Origin: Amborella trichopoda
Taxonomy: Eukaryota; Streptophyta; Magnoliopsida; Amborellales; Amborellaceae
Assembly (NCBI RefSeq): GCF_000471905.2
Contig: NW_006497560.1
Location: 798,362 to 862,361, forward strand
Length of the DNA stretch: 64,000 nucleotides
Direction of reading: 5' to 3'
Below the pieces are notes generated by a model that did no database searches, was not told the DNA's origin, and saw nothing but the letters and a program-made list of their open reading frames with translations. Below are positions 36,701-50,200 of this stretch, piece by piece (position 1 is the first letter of the stretch; each line of letters opens with the position of its first letter). The position numbers and the translations under genes were made by a program.

Positions 36701-39700
36701 CACCTTGTGTGTGGATTGAATTAGATAACCTGTTCTACCCAATTTCTTTGGCTTGGATCGAGGCTTCCCCCCCCTCGGATAATCTGGTAGCTGGCAGTCC
36801 GCACTCATTGCCGGAAACCTCTTCTTCCTTTTCTTGGAGTGTCGTCTCCAAGAAATCTGGCTTAGCCAAGCAGCACCTCCGCTGGAATCCCCATGACCTT
36901 TTTCCTGGCCAGAGTGTTTACCGCCCAAGTTTTCTGGCCAGTCAATGGTCCTCTGGTCATCCGTGTTCCCTGCGGATACCGCGTGACACCCTACCTTTGC
37001 TCTCTGGGGATGATGGGGACGGCGATGTCAGAAAGTCGGCGTGAAGCGCCTGTGTTGGGCCCACTTTCTTAGAACCAATCTCAGAAGGCGGTGGGGTTGG
37101 TAACAACTGTCACCTGGTAAGGAAGTTGTAGAGGACATACATTCTCTTAGGCCTTTAGCTTTTTTTAAGGCCCGACCTTCCTTGGTCGGGGCTGAGAATC
37201 GAGCCCTTGTAGCTGACCCGATCCACGAGGGGAGAAACTCATTGGATAAAGGTACACCAGCCGCCCTGACGTCTGTCCCTGCGGCCACGAGGTAGACACG
37301 TCTTGAGGGGACAGCTATTAACTTTTAGCCGCCTTCCATCGCTTCGGCTGCAGGCGGTATCCTCTCGTATGATACTTTGCTCTCTGCCCAAGAAACCCTT
37401 CCGTCTCTCCCTTTGCCACTTGGCCTCTCCACGCAACACCCCCCTGACGGTCTCCTAATGCTGTCCTCCCCTCACTCCTTCCCAACCTTGAAGATCCATC
37501 CGGGTCTTCTTGTGAACCTTCCCTTTCTTAGTGCTCTCCGTCCACCAAGAGCCAGGAGCCGCTAGCTTCCATCCAGTCCACTCCTCCTTACAGGTCTTCT
37601 CTGGGCCTTTCTGAGGAAGCTTTACCATTGTTGAGAGTGTCGGATCATCCTGCCCTCTTCACCCTGAGTCCCCCTCTATTCTTTCCCTGACCTTCGTACC
37701 CCTTCCCTTCTTTTGCCACAATGACTCCTCTCTGTTTGCTTCATTTTTGCCTGTGGAAATGGACCCTTCTCTTCTTCTTTTCGGCATCATCACGGTTCAC
37801 TCCCTCCATCCTTCTCCCCCTGACCCTGCTCACCTGTCAGAGCTTCTTGGCCCTTGTCTTCCTCAGCCCTCTCTCCTCATTCATCTTGACAGGATTACGA
37901 CAGTTCTCTTCCCTTACGAGTTCCCTCCTTCCTCGCCTCTGAACCTTGGTCCTCAACTTTTTCCTTTTCACTTTTTATCTTTCTACACCCCTCCTTCTCT
38001 GCCTTTTAACCCTTGCCCTTATCTCGTGTCCAACTAGGCTCCTCCCCCTATCACTGTTTGGATCCCTACCCAGCCTGCAGCTTCATCTGGGCTCGCTCTT
38101 GGTTCTTCACCCTCTTCTACTCCCTCCCTGGTTAACCATACTTCAGTGTCTCCCGTGGTTCCGTCGCCTGTTCTTAGCGTCTGGGAACCTCAGCTCTTGC
38201 CGTCTCTCCTTCTTTCCCCTGTTTCCCCTGGACAGTCCTCCTCCTCCTTTGAACCTTCAATGATTGCTCCTGAATCACTATCCTTTGCACCCTCTTCTTC
38301 CTGCTTGGACAAAGGAGACCCAGAGAGAGCTGGTGGGATTGATAACATTCGAGAAGCTGACAAGATGAAGGAGATCTACAGGATTATGGGATTTGAATAC
38401 CTTGGACCCGAAGGCCCGACACATAGGTTCTTGCAGGCGGATGCTCATAGCAGGCTCAAGTGAGTCTCAAAAGACATAGTGAATTGCTTAACCTCTTCTC
38501 TTCTGTAAATTATGATAATGTCGCCCCTGAAGACCAGCCTCTTCCCACTGCTACCCAAACCTCCCCCACTCTTAGGCCGTCTCCCAGGATTGCTTCCACC
38601 CTTGCTTCTCCCCTTAAATTATGAAGTTTCTATCTTGGAATATTAGAGGGTTGGGACAGAAGTCCAAAAGGTATTTGGTGAGAGACTTTTCTACCAAACT
38701 CTCCCCTTCGATCCTTGCCTTGACAGAGACTAAACAACTGACACCTACTCTGCAGTCCATTCGTAGTGTGTGGGGCAGAAGACCGTGTCAATGGGAATCT
38801 TACCAACGATAGGGGCCTTTGGCGAGATGAGTTATTTGGAACTCAACTGAGTTTAATCTTCTATCGTCTCACATAGGAGATTTCTCGGTCACTGTCCTTC
38901 TATCCAAGACAACAAATGGTGTGCAGCTTAAATTCTCCGCCATTTCTGGTCCAAACTCAGCTTCCTTACATCTCCGTCTCTGGTCTGAATTGGATCTTGT
39001 CGCAGCCTTACCATATTCTGCACGGTGCTTGGGTGGTGATTTCAACATCACTCGGTGGTCTCATGAGAGAAACACCAATGTCTCCCAAGGAATGCTGAAT
39101 TTTTCTGACTTTATCTCTCGACATGAACTACTAGACATTCCTACTCAAGGGAATGCCGTTACCTGGTCTAATCACTCTGCTCTGCCCTCTCTGGCCAAAC
39201 TGGATTGTTTCCTTCTGTCACTGGATTGGGAATTTGCCTTTCCAGATTCACATGCTCTTACCTTGGCTAAACCTACCTCAGACCATCGCCCCATTCTTCT
39301 TGATACACAACCTTTTAGTCGGGGGCCTAAACCCTTTCGGTTTGAACTGGCTTTGGTTGGAAGAGCAGTATCTTGTGATTCTCATCCCCAGTTGGTGGAA
39401 TTCTTTCTCTTCCCAAGTCTCGGGTAGAGAGGGATTCAAGCTACAAACCAAAATCCAGCTGCTCAAAATGTCCTTGGAAAATTGGAGACAATCTCGGTCA
39501 GGGAATTACTCTCAGTTAAAAAGCTCTTGGCTTAGCTGCATTCAAGACCTTGATAAAATTGAGGAAGTCAGACCCTTGTCAGACTTTGAAGAACAGTTAC
39601 AAACCCAATCCAAGCTGGAATACCTTGCTACCCTCGAGAAAGAAGCGTTTTTTTGGTACCAGAGATCCCGGGTTAAATGGTTAAAAGTAGGGGATCAGAA

Positions 39701-42700
39701 CCCGGCTTTCTTTCATTGAATGGCCAACTGTAGAAGGAGAGAGAATCTGATATCCACAACTAAGGTGGATAACAGTTTTCTTACCCAACCAGATGAAATT
39801 GAAAGTGCCATCTTGAATTACTTCATGTCCATCTATTCTGCCCTAGTAGGACTCAGGCCTAGGATGACCACTTTGAATTTCCTTTCAGTTCTTAATCTTT
39901 GGTCTAGCGAGTTGGAAAATCCTTTTACAGTTGAGGAAATCTCAAGCGCCATTGATCAACCAGCTAAAGACAAAGCATCGGGGCTAGATGGTTTTCCCAT
40001 GGCCCCATTTAAATCTTTCTTGGGTACTTTCCTACTTGACTTCAGGAGTTTCTTTGAAGAATTCTATCATAGGGGGATCCTCAACAAAGCTATCAATGCT
40101 ACCTTTATAGCCCGTGTCCCCAAGAAAGAAGGTGCTGAAGAGCTTAAGGACTTTCGTCCAATTAGCTTACTCAACTCTTCATACAAAATTCTGGCCAAGG
40201 TTTTGGCCTCAAGACTCAAGCAGGTCCTTCCTCTCATCATTTCGCAGTGCCAATCAGCTTTCATCCAAGACAGGCTGATCCTGGATGGTACATTGGTTGC
40301 TCATGAGTGTATCCACTCTAGGCACCTATCCAAGAAACCAGGATTGATTTTCAAAATCGATTGGGAGAGAGCTTATGTCCATGTCGACTGACATTTACTG
40401 GATGAGACTGTGGCAAGAATGAACTTTGGCCCTCGATGGAGAAAATGGATGAGAAGCTGTATTTCTACCCCCCGTTTTTCGGTCCTTATAAATGGTAGCC
40501 CTAAAGGTTTCTTTGCTGCTTTGAGGGGTTCCATCAAGGGGACCCACTTTCTCCCTTTCTTTTTACTGTAGTTGTCGAGGTTTTCAGCAGGTCTATCTCT
40601 TGTCTCTACCAGGAAGGACTACTTTCGGCTTTTCTCTGTAGCTCTCAAGGCCCATGGGTATCACATTTGCAGTCCCCAAGTAAATCGAGAATCTCATAAT
40701 CTTCCTCAAATGCTTTGAGAAGCCCACTAGCTTTAAAGTAAATATGGAAAAATCTAAGATGATGGGAGTGGGCCTCACACTTCAAGAAATCAGTTCCCTG
40801 ATTCCTTCCTGGGACTGTAAAGTAGAGGACCTTCCTACCACTTCTTTGGGGATCCCTTTAGGTTTAGGGAAACCCAAAAAGAGACATTGGGCCCAAGTCA
40901 TTGATAGGGTTGATAGGCGTTTAGCTGGATGGAAAGGAAGATTCCTTTCTCTGGCCGGTCATTCTACGCTGGTTAAGGCTACTTTGGCCAACTCTCTTGT
41001 CTACTTAATGTCCATTCTCCATATGCCATCGTTGGTGGCTAAGAGACTGGACCAACTGATGAGAAATTTTCTATGGTCTGGCCAAGCTAAAAAAACGAGA
41101 CATCATCTTATCTCTTGGGACAGAGTCCGACTGCCCAAAGCCCAAGGTGGTCTAGGTATCAGAGATCTAAGAAAGCATAATCAGGCTCTTTTGGGGAAGT
41201 GGTGGTGCAGATTGGCCACCCAACCAAACTCCGTCTGGGCTTTGTCGGAAGAAATATAAAATTCTGGAACACTTTTGGTTCTTGAAAGGCCCTCACGGAG
41301 TAGGGCTTCAGGAATTTGGAAATCCCTCGCCTCCTCTCTTGCTTTGTTCAAGAAAGTGATTCGTTTCCATCCTAAACACAGAAACAAAGTTCATTTTTGG
41401 TCTGATCTGTGGATTGGACATGCTCCCCTTAGGGGCCTTTTTCTTAACCTGTTTCAACTCGCTTCCAACAAAGAGTCCAGTATTGCAGATGAAATGATCT
41501 TGGCAGGGGGGCGTAGACCATGGAACCCCTTGTTTCGTAGGAACCTTTCAGAAGAGGAAACATTAGAGTTCTCCACTCTTATCGGCTGCTCTTCACCCGG
41601 TGTTCCTACCTTTATCAGGGAGTGATTCTTTGGTATGGACACTTTCCCCATCTGGTAAGTTTTCAGTTGCATCTTTCTATAAGCTTCTTATCCAGCCTCC
41701 TACTTTCCCTTCAAATCCCATCTCTCCCCTCTTCAAGGTGTGGAACACAATAGCTCCTCCAAAAGTTCAGTCTTTCAATTGGATTACTGGCTGTCATAGG
41801 GCCCTCACTCTTGATCAGCTCCAAAAACGAGGCCTGCCACTCCCAAACAGATGTGTAATGTGTATGACAGAGGAGTCTAACCCCCACCTCTTTCTACACT
41901 GCATGTGGCTTTCGAGTTTTGGACACTGATCCTACAATTGTTTAGTTTCAATTGGGTCCTCCCAAATTCGGTAAAAGACCTTTTTCTTAATTATTCTGGA
42001 CGTCCTTGGCCCAAAGCAGGTACAACTTTGTGGCGGGCAGCTATCGCTGCTACAATTTGGGTTTTATGGCTTGAAAGAAATAAGAGGGTCTTTCAAGGGC
42101 ACACAAATGAAGTTTCTGGGCTATTTCATAAGGTTACATCCCTTGTAACCTATTGGGCCTCCACCCATAGGACCTTTGGGGGGATTCCTATGAGTTCTTT
42201 CCTCAGACAATGGGACAATGTTATCCGAATTCAGCCTCTCAAGCTTTGGCGACGTCACAACTGGTTACCTCCTCAAGATACTGCCATTAAACTTCGATGG
42301 TTGTTACATTGGAACCCGGGCCCTTCAGGAGTAGGGGAGTTTTCCGTGATCACAATCGAAATGTTCTCTGGACATACTCAGAATTTGTTGGACATAGAGA
42401 TCCATAATTCGCCGAAGCCTTGGCACTCCTTATGGGCTTAAAATTTTATAGTCCTTCCTGGGGCCAATCCTTAGTGTTGGAAGGAGACGCAAAAACATTC
42501 TTTCATGGGCAGCAGGCACCACCACCCCTCCTTGGTACCTTTCTAGAATTTTTGATGAAATTTACCATTTATGCAGGGACACCAACGTCTGTTGGAGGCT
42601 ACTTGGCGGACGTCAAACGAGTTTGCCGACCTTCTCGCTAAAGATGGTGCGCGACGACGACCACACTTAGAAGACAATGAATGGTCCACCTCCTTTTTTG

Positions 42701-45700
42701 TACTGGACCTTCGAGATCTCCAAGGACACTAGTTTTTTGGTTGTACATTTTTGTAAAACAGCGAGCTTATAAGCCCAATATTTTGTGTATCCTCCCTTTT
42801 TTGGTTACAATCGCTTCAAAAGGTTATAGATTGTATAGGGTTTTTGGCTACTTTTAGACTGAGATACCTGTCTCGAAGGTATTCTCGGTCCTCTCATCCC
42901 TCTTTCTGCTGTATACTTCATCTTTTATAGTAATACAAGGTTAATCTCCTCCTTGGCAACTTCCATAGCCTTGTAAATGTGACCCATAGGTGGCTCCTTC
43001 TTGCAATCCACTAAGCGTAAAACTTAACAAGTGGCTTGAAGGCTTTAATAGACAAACCATCTCATTTCAAAAAGCTTCTTGATATGATAATATCAACAAC
43101 CTTCCTACCCTTTTCCGTGAGTAGACCACTTCATTTGGTCCCACTCATCAGAAACAAACATTTTTCTTAAATTATCTTGTTCTTCTGAAGCGGCTTCAAG
43201 CACAAACAAGAGGTGGCAAATCTAGTTACCCTTGGTCTCACCTACTCATTCCCACAAAAGTTCCTAATCAAAGCCAAAACATGTGTGAGGTTGTAAATGA
43301 AACCTGTGACTATCCTGGCATTCCCCATAGTTGATGTTACTGTTGCTTTCTTATTAATGGTCTCGAGCATATGGTCAATGCTATGTGTCGCGCATGGGGT
43401 CCAAATATGTGAGGCTTCCCGTTCTCAAGTTCGCTGCCAGCTGTTATATTATGGGCAGCCATGTCAGTAATGGTGTCCTACCTCCTCTATGCATTTCTCT
43501 ACCAAATCCAAAATGAATGAAGCATCATGTTCTTTATCATATGCATCAATTGAGCACAAAAACATTGTCCCCAATGGACAAATTGTCATCAAATTCATTA
43601 TGCTGTGCTCCTACGCCTCAGGTTAGATCATCCATCAGTCATTATGGTAGCCCCAAACCGACCCCATAATTGGTCAGTTCTGCATCTATTTTAAGTAGAG
43701 GCCCCTTGAGTTGATATGGGGTAGGAATTGTATATCCGGGCCCAAATTGGCCCATTGCTTTGTCCATAGCTTGGAATCTCTCAAGTTAGTGGCATTGAAA
43801 GATATACCTGCTTGAAAAATTCACCTGGCCACATACTGATCTACTCTTTCTTTTCGATCCTTTTTTAGTTGGCTATCAAATGTAGTTTTGCCCTTTCCTC
43901 GAGCCGTAATAGTAGGATCAGGGGGGCAAAGTAAGAGCCTATCGGCCCTACATTTCATGGCCTACTTTGCCCGAACTCGACTTCCATTATTGGCCTAGCG
44001 CTACTTTCATACTCCTCTTCGTCTTCTCTTTGATCTACTGATCTCCTAATATCATCCACTTCTTTTTTACCCTCTTTTTCTTCTTCTTGAACCCTTCAAG
44101 AAGCCCCAACATCTTATTCCTTACTTCTATTGAGGCTTGTGTGTAAGGTGTAATATCCCCTTTTATCCCGGTTAGATGCTTCTTGAACCTATTAATTCCG
44201 CATGAATAGACTCTCTTACAGTAATTGCAGTAGATCTTTTACTTGTCCAATGGATTTGGGCATGTCCCATGCTTCCACTCCGGATCAATTTGTTTCCTAG
44301 TAGAACCAGAAGAAGACATTGTGAATATAAGTATGTGACAACTCAAGAGTTAGCACTCAAGATAACCTGAAAATATAGAAAAACTCAATGTGCTCACAGA
44401 ATAAGATCGCATACGCTAAATTTGTATTATAATTTACAAATTAATTCAAACTTAGCCAAAAATATATTGAAATATGAATTTTCAGTTTAGCTAAATTTAT
44501 CAAATTGAAGCATAGCTAAACGTCAAGTAATATTGTGAAATTTCGTATTACAATCTGAAAACATAGGCCAAACATAGGCAAACTTGGAGTATTATTTCAA
44601 ATTAGCATGATAAATTATAAACAAAAGCCAAAAATGGGCAAACATATATTACAAATATTCGATTTTGCATTATAAATTATAACCACAGCCAAAAAATATA
44701 GACAAAAATATGTTGTAAAGAAATTTCTGTTCTATAATGGAAATAAATCCAAACATAGACAAAAGTATACTATAAAATTTCAATATTGCATTAAAAATTA
44801 GATTCAAAGCTAAAAATAGTTGCAAAATATATTATAAATTTTTGGTTTTGCATTATCAAGTAGAAACATAGTTGATCATACCCAAAACTACGTTATAATC
44901 ACAAAAGTAGTAAGCAAACCACTAAAAGAAAAAAGCACTCGAGAAGTTTCATTATAAATGTCAAGCCAAACTTCAAACATAAACACAAGAAAATTACCTA
45001 AAAAAAAAACATAACATAAACAATTAAATCCATTAACCTTTCCAAAACCAATCGAAGTAGGGCTATCAGTAAAAGGGTTAAAGGTCTGCCATAATTCCCC
45101 TTATTTTTCCTTGAATGTTCACCTTCTTCCTAAACAATTAAATCCATTAACCTTTCCAAAACCAATCGAAGTAGGGCTATCAGTAAAAGGGTTAAAGGTC
45201 TGCCATAATTCCCCTTATTTTTCCTTGAATGTTCACCTTCTTCCTAGCCTTCTTACCTACCTTTGTACGCTGAGAGATTATGGGCATCCCTAACTTACAG
45301 GGAATGGTGACCTTGAAGTGTTCGGTCTCAATAGTGATGTGGATTGATTTTCGATGGGTAACGTCTCGCCTGGTTATCAGGGTGATCCAAATTGATGTTT
45401 TAAAACTTCAACTCACTAAGTCTGTCTGATTCATCCCTGCCCCCCACTGTCCATACCCCAAAACAATAGAAAACTCATAGCTATTGAGGGTTTTGAGCAG
45501 TTTGGCTTGTTTCTCTAGTTGACATACATTGCAAGATCGAATACTAGCACATAGGAATACTCACATTCATATGAACTGCATTCAAACTTTAAAGTAACAA
45601 ACTACTTCCAAGTTCCATCAACCAACTCCCAACGCATGATGATCATGTCAGGGAAAAAGACCCACTGTATCTATGAGTAAAAGTATTACATTGTAAACAA

Positions 45701-46929
45701 AGTTAACTATTGCAATCACAATCTCAAACAAATAGAAGAAACTTTAAGGCTAATTCTAAGCATCTCAAACTGCAATTTACATGAATGATAGCAGGCTCAT
45801 AATCATCTCTAGTATCTCTATAATGGCTAAAGAATGACTTTGATGGTTAGGTAATTGGGGTATTCCCTCCTATCTGAAAAGGGCCGAAGGCTGGTCCAAC
45901 CTTCATTTGCTCATGCATACTCTCACATCTGCTCGTGTCACCATCATCTGCTTTAGCGCCACCATCATCGTCATCATCTCCTCTACCATTCTTCAATATC
46001 TACACTAGCTTTGGCTTGTACATCTTTACTCCTAGTCTCCTACGTTCCTCGCTTTGTCAACGGGCCCCATCTCTTATTTAGTAACCTCTTATTGAGAACC
46101 GTTTCCTCCATTTCCACCAACCATTCATTAGATCTTTTGCAATGTCTGATCCAAATTGATAGGGTTCTAGCTCTCCACTTTCCTCCTTAACTGCTGCTTT
46201 CGGTATTTTTTGTTGTAATGGATGTAAACCAACTTTTGAAGCTTGATTGGAACGAGCTCATGTCTCTTTGGTATGTGGATCTATTGGAATGCTGTCTAAT
46301 TTCGATATCACTCCATTGCCAAATAGTTTTTCGCTAAGCACCAATCTTCTAAAAGACTGATGCTCTTGAGTGTCACTCCTAATTTTACTTGTGTGGGACT
46401 TCCTCAGGGAGAACCTCCTAATTGCAAGCTAGGTTGGTTGGGAGAACCTTCAAAAGTCCACCCTTTTGTGGCACTTCCCACCTAAGATTCCTCATATACA
46501 CCCCTCATTTTTACCTAGTGAATGAAAATTGGCTTGCCTGTATGCCTAAGCAGCCAAGGGGACTTTCCAAACAGCGTAGGGCCTAGGCAGGGGCCCTATT
46601 CGGTTTGGTATTAGCGTCCCCCACAGGTGGCCTGGGGCCTCCTAGGTGGCCTAATGGAGCACTTGGCTAGAAAAAGCCCTTGGCTAAAGGCTCCAAGTGT
46701 TTGATGTGAGGCCTCCTTGTCCTCTCTCTCTCTCTCATACACATGAACACACATGCTGTCTCTCTCTCTCTACGTAAAGAAAGAGATGACGACTACTTCC
46801 AAGTGTTCAATGTGAGGTCCCTCTCTCTCCCATGGAACAATATGCTCTCTACATATAAGACAAAGAAGAAGATGAACTCCAAGTTTTCCATTGGGGTCTC
46901 TCGCTCTTGCTCATACATACAACCCATAT

Positions 46930-46964
<35 letters not shown>

Positions 46965-47233
46965 TATAACAGAAAAAGAAGAAGACGTCCAAGTGTTTGA
47001 TGCTAGGCTCTCCTCTCTCCCTCTCTCTCGACACCTTTTTCACTCTTTAGATAAAAGAAGAAGAAGAAAAAGTAGAAGACAACCTTCAAGTGTTCGGTGG
47101 AGGCCTCTCTCTCTTTGACACACAAACTGATGATGACCTCCATGTGTTCTACACAAGATGCACTCCCCGCTCTCTCTACATACAAAAAGACATCCTTCAA
47201 GCATTTAATATGAGGCCTTTCTCTCTTTCTGTT

Positions 47234-47270
<37 letters not shown>

Positions 47271-50200
47271 TTCTCTATACATATAAGAAGAAGAAGAAAG
47301 AGAAGAAGATGACTGGTGCATACCTAGTAGCTTGAAGCTAGGGTTTAACAAAGAAGAAGATAGGGAAGATCCAAAAGTAGAGAAAGATTAAAAAACCAGA
47401 GATTATAGAAGGAGCACTTGCGTCTCTAGGGTTTTGAATAAAAGTTCATAACATCATAATCCATTATGCTTAAGTACATCTTTTATATAAGAAAACCTTA
47501 AACAAAACTTAAATCCTGGCCAACCATCTATTCTAATCATGAACTTTTATTATAAAAGACTTTTAAGTGTATAAAAAAACATAAAAGAATACAAAAATTA
47601 CTACTTATGCCTCTAAGTGAATAAAAAGACTCAAGAACTAAATAAAAGACATAAAAGAATAGACTCAATGACCACTTTGCCCTTCCGTGGTTCCATTTGT
47701 AAACTTTAAGCTTATCACTCTTGTCTAGGTACTCGAGAGCAATATTCTAGGCTGCATCAGTTCTCCCTCCCTCAAAAGAATTCGCCCTCAAATTTAGCAG
47801 CTCGTCATTGGAGGTATTACCATGATATGGAAAGTATGATGCTTGACATTAAAAACATTGGAAGTACAAATATGGCTGGGAAGCTTCAATTTGCAGACAT
47901 TGTCATTAATCTTCTGCACCACTTCATGTGGTCCAATCTTGCGTTGGCTCAACTTATGGAATTCCCTAATTGGAAATCTATCCTTAATCAAGACTGCCCA
48001 CACAAACTCTTCGACATAAAAAATCCTATGCTAGCAATGCTTGTCGGCGGTTGCCTTATTGGGCATCATACTCCATAAGTTTGTAAATGCACAATTCCAA
48101 TGAATTGTCTTCAATAAGAAACATAGTCACTTGTATGGCGTCTCCTTCTCTCTTCTGGAACTAGATCTATGCCCTCTACCCCAAACCCCCTCCTCCTCCT
48201 CGCGGCTCTCCTCTCGCTCGCAAACAACCTCTTCGAGCCAATCTGACTACTTCTAGATATGCCGAGGTTGTGGCTAAGAACAGTAGATCTCCTGAGGTCC
48301 AAACTAGGATTCCCCAGGTTCCTACTCCAAATGCCTCTCTACGACAGCTAACTGAGCAAGAACACGCAGCTACTTTCTGCAAGTGTATTTCTGCCCCCCA
48401 GTTAGTGTCGACACCCCTCAAATCCAAGCTTAAGGCCTCCTTGGTCGGATCTTTCTCGTCAAGGCGAGATGACATTAGGGGGATTGAGAAGCTCGCTAAA
48501 CTCACTTGGAAGGAACCTAATCTCTTTTGTAGGCATCTCTCAGGAGGGGAAGTACTTTTCTCCTTCCCCTCCCCACAAACAGCTCAGCATGTTTTAAACG
48601 AGGCTCCTCCTCTCTCTTTTAAAGGAGCCACCGCTCAGCTTCGCCTTTGGTCCCCTTATGTTGGCTCTTTCTCCAAATAGGGAGTCTGGCTTACCCTTGA
48701 TCATATCCCACTGCATGCTTGGTCTCCGGCTACTTTCAAGATTATAGTAACAGCTTGTGGGGATCTTGTCTCTATCTTATGGAAATCCTTAGAGTTTCTT
48801 CCTCTCGGGTCCATTCGACTACTGTTGGAAGTGCTTGACCGCTACCAAATACCTTCAACTCTCTGGCTGAAGGTTGAGGAACGCTACTTTCGGATTGTGC
48901 TTTCTTGGTCTCTTGCATCCCCGCCTTCCCCCCATTTATTCAACCAGCCTTCCTACCCCCGGGAGAGCACTAGGGAACTCTCTCAGTGGACCCTGGTTAA
49001 AAGGAAAAAACGACGGAAAAAAGTTTCCAGACAGAAGGCCGAAGATTTTCCGGTGGTCTCCACTTTTCGGCCTGGTTTTCGGCTAGCCCCGGATGCAAAC
49101 AGTCACTTGCCAGACAAGACAGGAGCTGCGTGTCAACAGACTTTTCCCATCCCCACGTCCAACTTAGCACCTTGGCCAGACACAGGCGCTGATGGCTCAG
49201 TTGGGCCTAGTTCCAGCTCGCCCCAACACGTTCTTGACCATCAGCACATCCCGGTTATCCCTTTACTCTCGCCCCCATAACCCCCTCGGCTCGAGTCTCT
49301 GGCCCACTCTCTCCTCCCATCTCTTTGACTTCCATCTCTCCTCCCCCGACAGTTGTACCCTCGAGCCGCTCGCCTCCCTACCCACCTATCACGCGTCCTC
49401 GACAGGATCCCTTGGGATCGACACCTGCCCCTCCCTCACCCCATTCTCTACCCTCATCTCACCTACCTTGCCGCCATCTCTCTCCATCCACGCGGCCTCA
49501 GGCGACACGTGTAACTCCCGTCCCACTGACCCGAGCTCCTCCCTTTCCTTTCCCGCCCTCTCGCCTGTAGCTCTTGACCCTCTCCTTGTTACTTCCTCTC
49601 TGCCCCTGCTCACTTCCCTTGCTCCCTTTGTTGTCTCCGCCTCCCCTACGACGGTCCCTTCGTCGACCAACGTCCCATTACCTCTGCCCTCTCCAGGTTT
49701 CACCTCCCTTCTTTTCTTTCCTTTCCCTTTTACATCTGCTGTTTTTGGCGTAATGAATAGAAACCTGCTTACTTTTGGTATTGTCTCGGTTCAATCCTCT
49801 GACTGTTCCCCTTTGGAACCAGACGTAGTCTCTGGCTTGTTGTCCCCTCACCTTCACTTTGAGCCACATCTCGTTCGGGTTTGCCAAGTAAGAACAATGC
49901 ATGTTCAGTATCCCGCCCCTTATCAACACTGGTCGATAGACTACTCCTCTGTGCATATCCACCATTACCTTGCTTACCTTCCCTCTCTGACCCCTGTTGT
50001 CGCACCTTCTCCCCTCTCCTCTCTCTTTCCCCTTTTGAATCATTTTCTCCTCTTGTTTACAACAGGTATCATGAAGTATCACCCTCTTCCACCCCCCACC
50101 AGGTATCTACATCACCTCTTTTGCCCTCCATCCAACCAACCCTCTCCCACTCTCCTCCCCTCGACCCAACCCTCTCTTTTTTCCTCCTTTTCTACCCATA

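Larger units (their letters stand above)
35772..42925 (+). mobile_element. L1-type LINE, copy 1, inserted in the hAT gene
   Basis: About 7.1 kb with ORF1, endonuclease, reverse transcriptase, zinc-knuckle and RNase H blocks in order. Ends were placed where the hAT coding sequence breaks off. The flanks CTTTTGTAAAAAAAT (about 35,757) and CTTTTATAGTAATAC (about 42,911) may be a decayed target-site duplication. There is no clear poly-A tail. Many stops and frame shifts mark an old copy. It lies on the same strand as the host gene. Confidence 0.85.
34575..44319 (-). mobile_element. hAT-type DNA transposon gene relic, interrupted by LINE copy 1
   Basis: The minus strand encodes a hAT transposase in two parts, 44,319-42,926 (N-terminal) and 35,771-34,575 (C-terminal), separated by LINE copy 1. 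The join falls inside the coding region: the frame before it ([10 protein letters not shown]) and after it ([16 protein letters not shown]) abut in the family's usual order. Stops and frame shifts show the gene is dead. Left and right terminal inverted repeats were not fixed. Confidence 0.8.
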
